DNA from: Acidobacteriota bacterium
Lineage (GTDB): Bacteria > Acidobacteriota > UBA4820 > DSQY01
Length of the DNA: 43,056 bases
Direction of reading: 5' to 3'
NCBI GenBank assembly: GCA_021813555.1
Contig: JAKAKG010000228.1
Span: forward strand, 1 to 43,056
Of the stretch, positions 36,001 to 43,056 are shown one piece after another. The notes under the pieces are model-generated. The model had not been told where the DNA came from. It ran no database searches and saw only the letters and a program-made list of their open reading frames with translations. The translations under genes were made by a program, and so were the position numbers. How positions within the stretch are numbered: the stretch's first letter is position 1; every line of letters starts with the position of its first letter.

Positions 36001-38658
36001 AAGATCCCCGACGCCAACGTGAACTGGTCCAACCTGGCCCTCTCCGTCACCATCCCCGCGGGGAGCGTCACGGGCGAGCTCCTCGTCACGCGCGGCGACA
36101 GCGGCAACACCAGCCCCATGGGCATTACCCTACACATCGGCGACACCAACGTGGTGCACGTGGGCCAGGGCCAGTCCATCCAGACCGCCGTGGACAACGC
36201 CACGCCGGGCGAGCTGATCATGGTGGGCCCAGGCACCTTCAATGAAAACGTCATCGTCTGGAAAAAGGTCCAGATCCAGGGCACGGGCGCTTTCTCAACC
36301 CAGCTCCAGGTTCCCCCGCTCCAGGGGGACCAGACCACGGCGTGGCAGGCCAAGATGACGGCCCTGGAAACGAGCGGCGCCATCACCCTCGTGCCCGGAG
36401 AGCGCGCCGATTTCTACCTGGAGACGGGGGGCGGCTTCACCCTGGTGGGCAAGAACGACGGGAGCTGGGACAACAACCCGCCCGCCATGGTGGACGGCTT
36501 CGACATCGAGGGCGCCATCCAGGGCGGCGGCGTCTTCGTGAACGCTTACAACACCTTCACCCACGTGAGCAACAACCGGATCCGGGCCAATCAGGGAAGC
36601 CTGGGCGGCGGTATCCGCGTGGGAACGCCCACCATCGTGTGCGCCACGCCCGGCACGTGCGCGGGCCAGTTTGAAAGCTCCCACAACGAGGACATGGTCA
36701 TCGCCTACAATCAGATCAACCAGAACGGCGCCATCGACGGCGGCGGCGGCGTGGCCATCTTCACGGGGGCCGACCGCTATCAGTTCGTGGGCAACGACGT
36801 CTGCGGGAACTTCACCCTTCAGTACGGCGGAGGCATGGTCCATCAGGGGGTGAGCAACGGCGCCAGGGTCTCCCGGAACGTGTTCCTCAACAACCAGTCC
36901 TTTGACGAAGGCGGAGGGTTCATGATCGTGGGTGAGACGGTCCCCGCCGCCAACGTGGCCTCGGGCTACCTCTCCGACGGCTGCGGCAGCGTGAACATCG
37001 ACAAGAACCTCTTCGAAGGAAACCAGGGCGGGGACGACGGAGGCGCTGTGCGCCTCATGGCCGTGAACGGCGAGGACGTGCGCCAGCACCCGGCCGATCC
37101 CACCCAGTGGTATCAAACCCTTATCACCAACAACGTCATGACCAACAACGTGAGCGGCGACCTGGGCGGCGCCATCGCCATGCTCGACGCGGTGAACACG
37201 GACATCATCAACAACACCATCGTCCACAACGACAGCACGAGCACCAGCCAGGATTCCTTCGGCGGGCCCTGCATCCCCGCCGCCCCTCCCGGCCAGGCGT
37301 GCCCGGAGCCGAGCGTGGGCGGCGGAGGCCTGACGAACAGCATCCCACAGGTGGGAGGCATCGCGGCCCAGCTCACGAGCAGCGGCCTTCAGACGGCCAT
37401 GGCGACGTCCCCCGTCCCGGCCACCAACAAGGAATATTCAAACCCGGTCCTCCACGACAACATCATCTGGCAGAACCGGTCATTCTGGTGGGACGCCAAC
37501 GCCAACGGCGGCTTCGGAGGATTGCAGCCCCGCTCGGCCATCGCGGGATTCTCGGATTACTGGGACCTGGCCGTCTACACCCCAGACACCAATTACATGG
37601 ACCCCCAGTACTCCATCCTCACCACCATGGACCGGGGCGACGGCACCCAGTTCTCGCCCACGAACGTGGCGGCGGATCCGGCCCTCGTCAATACCCTCTT
37701 CAACACCTATCTAGCCACCTCCAAGGGCGCCGCGCTCGGCAACACCGTCACGGTGGTCTGGAAGCCTCTGGGACGGCGAGGAGACGCGCACCTGACCTCC
37801 GCCTCCCCCGCCCGCGGCCTCGGCGGCGGCGTCTTCGTGGCCTCCCTGCCTCAGCTTCAATTGGACTACGACCTGGCTCCGAGGCCCACGGGCACGGTCT
37901 TCGATTCGGGCGCGTCACAGTTCGTGTCCGCCGCCGCGGGAACGGCGGATCTGGGCATCACCGACGTGGGCTCTCCGCAGGGAGTAGTCTCGGGCGTCGC
38001 CACCGCCCTCACCTACACCGTGACCGTGACCAACATCGGGCCATCCGCGGCCAGCGGCGTCACCATCAACGACACGTTGCCCTCGGGCGCTTCGGGTGTC
38101 TCCGCCGCCGTTTCCCAGGGCTCGATCACCGTCTCCTCAAACAGCGTTGTGGCCGCCAGCGTGGGGGCTATGAACTCAGGAGCCACGGTGGCCCTTACGA
38201 TCCAGCTCACCCTGACGACCACGGTGCAGGCATCCAACTCGGCCTCCGTCGCCAGCGGCACCGTGGACCCGAACCTCGCCAATAATTCAGCCACCGCCAC
38301 CACCAGCGTCTTCGCGGCGCTGTCGCCCGTCCTGAACGTCAGAATCCTCTCCAACAGCCTGCCGGGACCCAACGCCGGCACCAACCTCACCTTTACGTGG
38401 GACCCGCCGGCCAGCGCGGCCAGCGGCTGCGGCACGGTGGTGTACGACGTGCTGCAGAGTTCAAACCCCGCGGATTTTGTAACCGCGGCCACGTGCGTCG
38501 CCACGGGAGTGACGGTGACCACGGCACCGGACGATGACCTCGTGCCCATGAATCCGGGCGAAGTCCGGTACTACCTCGTCCGCGACAGGGACGCCTGCGG
38601 CTCGAACCTCGGTACGGCCTCGGACGGCACGCCGCGCCAAGGGAGGACCTGCCCATGA
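33001..38658 (+). CDS. Secreted SdrD-like / beta-helix giant protein
   Basis: 1885 residues. Signal peptide 1-36 (CVLGAMLVAALCVPAAAAAQ ends at the predicted cut). Carboxypeptidase-regulatory/SdrD B-like beta domains follow, with a clear calcium-type motif FVDANGNGQMDPGEAG near 435. A TIG/IPT-like domain lies at about 954-1050. A long right-handed beta-helix runs from about 1054 to 1490, beginning GQSIQTAVDNATPGELIMVG and full of GGG and NN turns. A DUF11 repeat lies at about 1650-1774 (LTYTVTVTNIGPSAASGVTI). A C-terminal Fn3-like domain ends in a YYLVRDRDACG motif. No sortase or outer-membrane anchor is seen. The start at 33001 follows GGAAGGAG with 8-nt spacing; ATG 32926 is an alternative with a worse signal peptide. 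I infer a surface or extracellular scaffold for the cupredoxin proteins encoded next. Confidence 0.9.
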   Translation: MRHDKAGRDPVGQGLRWCVLGAMLVAALCVPAAAAAQTTTLTINVADVDASPPPIGGFYYTVEEDNTQLVVPGVLFDPLSPEVNITRSHSNLLASGVSAGSSVQVTIDSTKRYYVSALPWQGGPPVGNGPAPDAVSSFTLGGAPVAAGQTSVTVKVHSTPIPTAQIFVLAFEDNSPINGAPDQPSEAGLPGFTVQLTDTLGRVSQDAFGNPLGTTYQQNPNGSFVLGANGLPIVNTLGTGAVTTDASGQALIKFLFPGKYGVRITPPTSGPDSDMIQTATIEGTPSQDNWVMAGEPPYFNEGGLTSWHTFIGFVHPMQAPGGSGTITGRYDAVHESPPPAQNAITVGPAIPQGWVGLSDLGKTNEEQIYAEPTNPDGTFTISGVPPGNYLLSVWDSPNLDYIIDYRNVTIPPTGGTVALGDVAVFAWFGHMEGHVFVDANGNGQMDPGEAGISQVPVKLRFTDGSLTPGGLTVTDSTGFYAFDEVFPWFHWVVAEVDNTRFKPTGATMVVDAGGGPLPDPNKLQNPQLQPSNGNLPSRTETTPAPGATSSGVLTEAMLDYADQTNTIDWGKAYYAPGQNGGIYGIVSYDTTRAEDNPQYGTQEFWQPGIPRVIINLYASDSSGNITNATPIQTTQTTSWDDHLPTGCVGPPQTLPNGTPIMNCADDLRTWNQLRPGVYDGMYAFTGLAPGYYVVQVVPPPGYEVVHIEDRNIFFGAAPTPYVVPPLCVGDTYTVPQYEQLFPGQQIPVPAPYAGSQAQVCDRKLAVVRDGQNFNANFFLFTGAPVAGRIWGVVLNDTTLEFNPASPQYGNNLGASFLPISIKDYAGVEVNRFYSDQWGRYNGLAPSTYTINPPDPSGVAPNIVQVVMNDPGPIPDPNHPGSFITDPFYNPSYQTISTELDIWPGTTLTADTPILPVAAFTASTSPLDCEAPDKTPYIKQVDGSGSGPYLVTTPGVLTLTAVGPMTVANPDYDPTVPGSPTTIVRDYGFGATQGTVTLNGVKIPDANVNWSNLALSVTIPAGSVTGELLVTRGDSGNTSPMGITLHIGDTNVVHVGQGQSIQTAVDNATPGELIMVGPGTFNENVIVWKKVQIQGTGAFSTQLQVPPLQGDQTTAWQAKMTALETSGAITLVPGERADFYLETGGGFTLVGKNDGSWDNNPPAMVDGFDIEGAIQGGGVFVNAYNTFTHVSNNRIRANQGSLGGGIRVGTPTIVCATPGTCAGQFESSHNEDMVIAYNQINQNGAIDGGGGVAIFTGADRYQFVGNDVCGNFTLQYGGGMVHQGVSNGARVSRNVFLNNQSFDEGGGFMIVGETVPAANVASGYLSDGCGSVNIDKNLFEGNQGGDDGGAVRLMAVNGEDVRQHPADPTQWYQTLITNNVMTNNVSGDLGGAIAMLDAVNTDIINNTIVHNDSTSTSQDSFGGPCIPAAPPGQACPEPSVGGGGLTNSIPQVGGIAAQLTSSGLQTAMATSPVPATNKEYSNPVLHDNIIWQNRSFWWDANANGGFGGLQPRSAIAGFSDYWDLAVYTPDTNYMDPQYSILTTMDRGDGTQFSPTNVAADPALVNTLFNTYLATSKGAALGNTVTVVWKPLGRRGDAHLTSASPARGLGGGVFVASLPQLQLDYDLAPRPTGTVFDSGASQFVSAAAGTADLGITDVGSPQGVVSGVATALTYTVTVTNIGPSAASGVTINDTLPSGASGVSAAVSQGSITVSSNSVVAASVGAMNSGATVALTIQLTLTTTVQASNSASVASGTVDPNLANNSATATTSVFAALSPVLNVRILSNSLPGPNAGTNLTFTWDPPASAASGCGTVVYDVLQSSNPADFVTAATCVATGVTVTTAPDDDLVPMNPGEVRYYLVRDRDACGSNLGTASDGTPRQGRTCP

Positions 38659-38725
38659 TGCACCGATGCGCGGAGCGGGATGCGTTTTCCCCATGGTCCC
38701 GAAGCAGGAAGGAAGGAGCCAGGCC

Positions 38726-39979
38726 ATGAACGGCATGAGAGAACTGGGATGGGCAGCCCTGCTGGCAGCCTCGCTTATGGCCGCGCCCGCGGCCCGGGCG
38801 GACAACCTGCCGGGGTCCAGGCCCCCGGACCCTTACAGGTCCAGGACCGAGGGCATTGACATCCAGTGCCCGGGCGCCACGGACCCCAAGGCCGTCTGCG
38901 TGTCCATCGCCTGCGGAGACGGCTTCGTCAAGATGGCCGACGGCAGCGACCAGTACATCTTCGGCTTCCAGGACGTGGCGGGCATCGACCCCACGGTGAT
39001 GTGGAGTTACGGGCGCCTGGGGGCGGAATTCCCCGCACCCACCATCTGGGCCAAGGAGGGCCAGCACCTCTACCTCACCCTCACGAACCTGGGCATGATC
39101 ATGCGGCCCGACCTCTTCGACCCGCATACCATCCACTTCCACGGCTTCCCGAACGCCGCCTCCATCTTCGACGGCGAGCCCATGGCCTCCTTCGGGGTGA
39201 CCCAGAACAACAGCGTCACGTATTTCTACGACCTCCAGGAGCCGGGCACCTTCATGTACCACTGCCACCAGGAAGCCTCCGAGCACATGCAGATGGGCAT
39301 GCTCGGCCAGCTCTACATCCTCGCCGCCCAGGACGACCTGCCAGACGGGACCCTCCTGGGCACGTTCACCCACCACACGGGCTACAAATACGTGTATGAC
39401 GACGGAGACGGTTCCACCAAGTACGACGTGGAGGTTCCCCTCCAGATGTCCTCCTTCGACCCGCACTTTCACGCAGCGGACCTGGGCATTCAGCCGCCCC
39501 CCTTCGCCACCATGGTGGATGTCTATCCCATGCTCAACGGGCGCGGCTATCCGGACACGGTGAACCCGGGCGGCATCATGAACAACCGGAACGCGTACCG
39601 GTCTGACATCCCCAACAAGGTGGCCCAGAAGATTCCTGCCCTCATCACGTGCACCCAGGGGCAGAAGGTCCTGCTGCGGATTTCGAGCCTCTCCACCACC
39701 GAGTTCAACACCCTGACGGCGCCTGGCTTCCCCATGCTCGTCGTAGGAACGGGAGCCCACCTCCTGAGGGGGCCCGACAAGCCGGACGGCACCCCGGGCA
39801 AGAACCTGTACTACCTCACCCAAACCATCACCCTGGGGGGAGGCGAATCCACGGACGTGATCGTGGACACCACGAACGTCCCGCGCGGCACCTACTTCCT
39901 GTACACGTCGAACCTGAACGAACTGAGCAACGACAACGAGGACTACGGCGGGATGATGACCGAGTTCGTGGTCAATTGA
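38726..39979 (+). CDS. Secreted multicopper-oxidase protein A: type 1 copper plus half the trinuclear site
   Basis: 417 residues with a signal peptide ending ARA-D (about residue 25). Cupredoxin domain about 90-200 carries HTIHFHG (His134, 137, 139) and YHCHQEASEHMQMGM (His179, Cys180, His181, His187, Met192). By homology with canonical oxidases, His134, Cys180, His187 and Met192 form the blue type 1 site. His137, 139, 179 and 181 supply half of the type 2/3 cluster. A second cupredoxin-like domain fills about 235-417 without a second set of ligands. The order is unusual: C-terminal-type motifs sit near the N-terminus. The start at 38726 follows GGAAGGAG. It lies 67 bp after the giant gene in the same operon. 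Substrate unknown. Confidence 0.88.
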   Translation: MNGMRELGWAALLAASLMAAPAARADNLPGSRPPDPYRSRTEGIDIQCPGATDPKAVCVSIACGDGFVKMADGSDQYIFGFQDVAGIDPTVMWSYGRLGAEFPAPTIWAKEGQHLYLTLTNLGMIMRPDLFDPHTIHFHGFPNAASIFDGEPMASFGVTQNNSVTYFYDLQEPGTFMYHCHQEASEHMQMGMLGQLYILAAQDDLPDGTLLGTFTHHTGYKYVYDDGDGSTKYDVEVPLQMSSFDPHFHAADLGIQPPPFATMVDVYPMLNGRGYPDTVNPGGIMNNRNAYRSDIPNKVAQKIPALITCTQGQKVLLRISSLSTTEFNTLTAPGFPMLVVGTGAHLLRGPDKPDGTPGKNLYYLTQTITLGGGESTDVIVDTTNVPRGTYFLYTSNLNELSNDNEDYGGMMTEFVVN

Positions 39980-40029
39980 GGGCCCGGCCGGTGCGGGTCC
40001 GCGGACGCGGGTCACGCGGGAGGAACATC

Positions 40030-41628
40030 ATGAACCGAGAACGCAAACGCATGTGGACCAAGGAGGCAGCCACCCTGGCGGTGCTCCTCCTGGGGATCGC
40101 CGTGGGGAGTCACGCCACGATCCTGGGGCTTACGGGCACGAGCCCCAACCCCACCTTCAATTTCATCGCCAAGCAGGGGTACATCTCCACTCCCGACGGT
40201 AATTCGATTTACTGCTGGGGCTACGCGAACGGCGCCACGGGGGCGTTTCAGTTGCCGGGGCCGACGCTCATCGTGAACGAGGGCGACACGGTCACCATCA
40301 CCTTGCAAAACCAGATCTCCATCCCCGGCCCGCCCGCCGTGCCGGGACCAGCCGTGTCCATGATCTTCCCGGGCCAGCAGAACGTATCGGCCTCGGGCGG
40401 GACGGCGGGCGTCCTCACACAGGAAGCTCCCTCGGACGGAACCACCACGGTCACCTACACCTTCGTCGCCGCCCATCCGGGGACCTACACGTACTTCAGC
40501 GGCACTCGCATGGAGCTGGAGGTGGAGATGGGGCTCTACGGGGCCCTCATCGTGAGGCCCGCGGGGTTCGACCCCAACGTGGCCGCCAACCGGCGAGCCT
40601 ACGACGACCCCGCCTCTCAGTACGACCACGAGTACCTCTACCTCCTGAGCGACCTGGACCCCACCCTCCACCCCTTGGTGGAGCAGAACAAGCTGGACCA
40701 GTACGACAACACGACCTTCTTCGCCAACAACTGGCTCGTCACCGGCCGCTGTTTTCCCGACACCATGGCGGACCCTAACGTGGGCTACCTCCCCAGCCAG
40801 CCCTATAACACGGCGCCCCTCACCCACCCGGGGGAGAAGGTGCTCCTGAGGTTCATCGGAGCGGGGCACGACCTCCATCCCCTCCACCATCACGGCAACA
40901 ACGCCCTCATGATCGCCAAGGACGGACGGCTTCTGGAGAGCGCGCCCGGCGTGAGCGGGCCCGATCTGGCGGTGTCGGACTTCACCGAAACCGTGGCGCC
41001 CGGAGAGACCATCGACGCCATCTGGGTCTGGTACGGGTACCACCTGGGATGGGACGAGTACGGCCATACGCTGGGCGGTCCAGGCCCCTTCCAGCCCAAC
41101 GAGATTTACGCCCAGTCCACCCTGGCTTCATCCATCGGTGTGGCGGACACGACGATCAGCGTTCCCGCGGGCACGGGCCATGCGTTCCTGCCCCCGCCCA
41201 GGACCTTCCGGGCCATCATCTGGGGCGCGGGGTATGCCAACCCCGATCTCGATCCCAACCGGGAGGTGGTGACCGCGACCCGGAGTTTGACCAACCCCGA
41301 CACGTTCACCATCACCCGCGCCCAGGAGGGCACCGCCGCCCAGGCGTGGTCCGTAGGCTCCATCATCGCCGACACGGACCACGGCCTGCCGCTGCCCGTG
41401 ACCATGCCCAGCATCCAGAACCTGGAGTTCGGCCAGTACGCCAGCGGCAGCCCGTTCCTCGGCCAGTCGGGCGCGCTGCCGCCCTTGCAGGGCGGTTTCA
41501 ATCCTTACAACGGCTATTACTACATGTTCCACTCTCACAACGAAAAAGAAATCGTGAACAACAACGTGTTTCCCGGCGGCATGCTGACCATGATGGGGGT
41601 CTTGCCGTACGGTGCTCCCATCCCGTGA
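40030..41628 (+). CDS. Secreted multicopper-oxidase protein B: other half of the trinuclear site
   Basis: 532 residues with a signal peptide (about 1-29). First cupredoxin domain about 30-175, with HPGTYTYFSG and MELEVEMGLYGAL but no complete copper set. Second domain from about 180 carries HPLHHHGNN (His283, 286, 287, 288) and, near the end, MFHSHNEKEI (His501, His503). These match the N-terminal-type HxHG and HSH motifs of multicopper oxidases. There is no type 1 cysteine. Between the two motifs an approximately 100-residue insert (355-455) resembles a phage-tail-like beta module (ASSIGVADTTISVPAGTG ... RAQEGTAAQAWSVG). The motifs resemble the MofA/MnxG class in memory; not tested. ATG 40030 follows GGGAGGAA. 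Confidence 0.87.
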   Translation: MNRERKRMWTKEAATLAVLLLGIAVGSHATILGLTGTSPNPTFNFIAKQGYISTPDGNSIYCWGYANGATGAFQLPGPTLIVNEGDTVTITLQNQISIPGPPAVPGPAVSMIFPGQQNVSASGGTAGVLTQEAPSDGTTTVTYTFVAAHPGTYTYFSGTRMELEVEMGLYGALIVRPAGFDPNVAANRRAYDDPASQYDHEYLYLLSDLDPTLHPLVEQNKLDQYDNTTFFANNWLVTGRCFPDTMADPNVGYLPSQPYNTAPLTHPGEKVLLRFIGAGHDLHPLHHHGNNALMIAKDGRLLESAPGVSGPDLAVSDFTETVAPGETIDAIWVWYGYHLGWDEYGHTLGGPGPFQPNEIYAQSTLASSIGVADTTISVPAGTGHAFLPPPRTFRAIIWGAGYANPDLDPNREVVTATRSLTNPDTFTITRAQEGTAAQAWSVGSIIADTDHGLPLPVTMPSIQNLEFGQYASGSPFLGQSGALPPLQGGFNPYNGYYYMFHSHNEKEIVNNNVFPGGMLTMMGVLPYGAPIP

Positions 41629-41645
41629 CGCGGGGAGGAATGGAC

Positions 41646-42983
41646 ATGACGATGCAAGGAATGACCCGATGGCTCAAGCCCGCCGCCCTGGGGGTCCTGC
41701 TGTGGGCCTCCCTGGCCGGCCCCGCCCGCGCCGCCGACTTCTACCTCAAAGCCGCGGCCATGACCAAGACCATGCCCAACGCCGGGCCCGCCATCACCAT
41801 GTGGGGCTACGTCTTGTGCGACGCGACCTTCACGCCCCTCGCCGGACAGGTGGTCCAGGTTCCCGGGCCGCGCCTGGTGGTACCACCGGGGGATACGACC
41901 CTGAACATCCACCTTTTGGACGGGCTGCCCAGCGCGGGGTCCGAGACCAGCAACACGTCCCTGGTCATCCCCGAGCTTCCAGCCACTATGGTTCCCACGT
42001 GGACCGACGGCACCACGGGACCCAGGACGAGCACCACGCAGCGGGTTCGCTCCTTCACCCAGGAAGTGGCCCCAGGCGGGTCGGTCACCTACACGTGGAC
42101 CTCCCTGCGGCCGGGAACCTTTCTCTACGAGAGCGGCACGCACCCCTCGGTGCAGGTGCAGATGGGCCTCTACGGCTGCGTCACCATTGACGCCGCCGCT
42201 GGCCCCCCGGCCCAGGCCTATCCCGGCGTTTCCTACGACAACGAGGCGGTCCTCGTCTTCAGCGAGGTGGACCCGGCGATCCACGCCGCCGTCGCGGCGG
42301 GCACCTACGGCACGGCGCCCTACACGTCCACCATCAACTACACGCCCAAGTACTTCTTCATCAACGGCGCCCCCTATCCCGATACCCTCGCCGCTCCCAT
42401 TTTCACCAAGCCCTTCGTGCTCGGCCAGAGAATCCTCCTGCGGTTCCTCAACCCCGGAGAAGAAACCCACGTCCCCGTCCTCCAAGATCTGTACATGACC
42501 GTGGTGGCCCAGGACGGGTATCCCCTGCCCTTTCCCAGGACGGAATACTCCCTCATTCTCGAGGCGGGCAAGACCTTCGACGCCATCGTCACCCCCACCA
42601 CCAGCGGCCTCCACGGGCTCTTCGACCGGAGGCTCCGGCTGACCAACAACATGGCGTCCAACGGCGGCATGCTCACATATCTGACAGACAACGGCGCCGC
42701 GGGCGGATGCCCAGGAACCGTGGGCTCGACCTTGAAGCTCTCCAAGAGCGGAGGCCAGATTCTGTTCACATGGGGCAACATCGCCCTCGCGTCCTCTTAC
42801 ATCGTCTACCAATCCAATGTCGCGTCGCTCGCTCCCTTTACCCAGCAGGACACGCTGAACCCTACCGCTCCCGCGGACGGGACGACGGGAGCCACCATGC
42901 CCATGCCGCCGGACAACCTGGTCTTCTTCCTCATCGCCGGGGACAACCTGGCGGGAGGCGGATGCGTGGGACCTCAGAGGTAG
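41646..42983 (+). CDS. Secreted cupredoxin-fold protein C lacking copper ligands
   Basis: 445 residues with a signal peptide (about 1-30, ending ARAAD). It is paralogous to protein B: RPGTFLYESGTHPSVQVQMG aligns with HPGTYTYFSG...EMGLYG, and LLRFLNPGEETHVPVLQDLY aligns with B's LLRFIGAGHDLHPLHHHG. The HxHG histidines have become HVPVLQ, and the HSH motif is replaced by LFDRRLRLTN, so no copper site remains. A C-terminal Fn3-like domain (LKLSKSGGQILFTWGNIA to the end) resembles the tail of the giant protein. It starts 17 bp after gene B at ATG 41646, with GGGGAGG 7 nt upstream; ATG 41640 is too close to that site. Probably a structural subunit. Confidence 0.85.
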   Translation: MTMQGMTRWLKPAALGVLLWASLAGPARAADFYLKAAAMTKTMPNAGPAITMWGYVLCDATFTPLAGQVVQVPGPRLVVPPGDTTLNIHLLDGLPSAGSETSNTSLVIPELPATMVPTWTDGTTGPRTSTTQRVRSFTQEVAPGGSVTYTWTSLRPGTFLYESGTHPSVQVQMGLYGCVTIDAAAGPPAQAYPGVSYDNEAVLVFSEVDPAIHAAVAAGTYGTAPYTSTINYTPKYFFINGAPYPDTLAAPIFTKPFVLGQRILLRFLNPGEETHVPVLQDLYMTVVAQDGYPLPFPRTEYSLILEAGKTFDAIVTPTTSGLHGLFDRRLRLTNNMASNGGMLTYLTDNGAAGGCPGTVGSTLKLSKSGGQILFTWGNIALASSYIVYQSNVASLAPFTQQDTLNPTAPADGTTGATMPMPPDNLVFFLIAGDNLAGGGCVGPQR

Positions 42984-42984
42984 G

Positions 42985-43008
42985 AAGTGAGGAGATGAGG
43001 AAATGAGG
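42985..43008. repeat. Octamer run after the cupredoxin operon
   Basis: Three octamers aagtgagg, agatgagg, aaatgagg begin right after the last stop codon. They are followed by GAACAGCGGG (43010-43019), the same ten bases that follow the octamers in the 143-bp units at 21614 and 21757. Confidence 0.7.
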
Positions 43009-43056
43009 AGAACAGCGGGACCAGGCATGACGAGAGGAGGGGCCCTCTGGGCCCTC

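Noticed and set aside
38726-39979. Copper nitrite reductase
   Set aside because: The HCH...H...GM and HTIHFHG pattern and overall layout fit multicopper oxidases; the nitrite reductase pattern around the cysteine is absent.
43027-43056. Possible start of another gene (MTRGGALWAL)
   Set aside because: Only ten codons remain before the window ends and the ribosome site is weak; it cannot be judged.

Overview
The window looks like the chromosome of a GC-rich, Gram-negative bacterium, most likely an Acidobacteriota member. That placement is inferred from gene style: two long Ser/Thr kinases fused to TPR arrays, very large secreted Ig-like proteins, and secreted multicopper-oxidase proteins. No rRNA or other phylogenetic marker is present to confirm it.

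Layout. 1-153 is the 5' end of an IS1634-type transposase on the minus strand, pointing out of the window. 328-9381 is a giant secreted Ig-like/beta-propeller protein whose 5' end appears lost or decayed beside the IS. 9605-18000 is housekeeping: purF, a YeiH-type exporter, an MtfA-type peptidase, a Kup potassium transporter, endonuclease IV and a cardiolipin synthase. 18035-27570 holds two paralogous kinase-TPR genes on the minus strand. Between them lie a short protein (22010-22366) and a B12-binding-like radical SAM enzyme (22542-23951) on the plus strand. A flavin reductase-like gene follows at 27727-28350.

28551-42983 reads as one regulated system. A membrane PAS histidine kinase and a response regulator-PAS-AAA-Fis sigma-54 activator lie just upstream of a near-perfect sigma-54 promoter (32654-32669). 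That promoter heads a run of a 64-aa protein, a 1885-aa secreted SdrD-like/beta-helix protein and three secreted cupredoxin proteins. The copper ligands of one multicopper oxidase appear to be divided between the first two cupredoxin proteins, and the third has lost them. The likely role is inducible extracellular or periplasmic oxidation chemistry; the substrate (metal or organic) cannot be read from sequence.

The second striking layer is non-coding. Nearly every intergenic gap from 10.9 to 43 kb carries degenerate tandem repeats of exactly 7 or 8 bp. They often run purine-rich on one side and pyrimidine-rich on the other around a short core, so they can fold back. They resemble the short tandemly repeated repetitive sequences of cyanobacteria, and they run into the 3' ends of genes. 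A separate REP/BIME-like palindrome sits at 24079-24145. No tRNA, rRNA or CRISPR array was seen.
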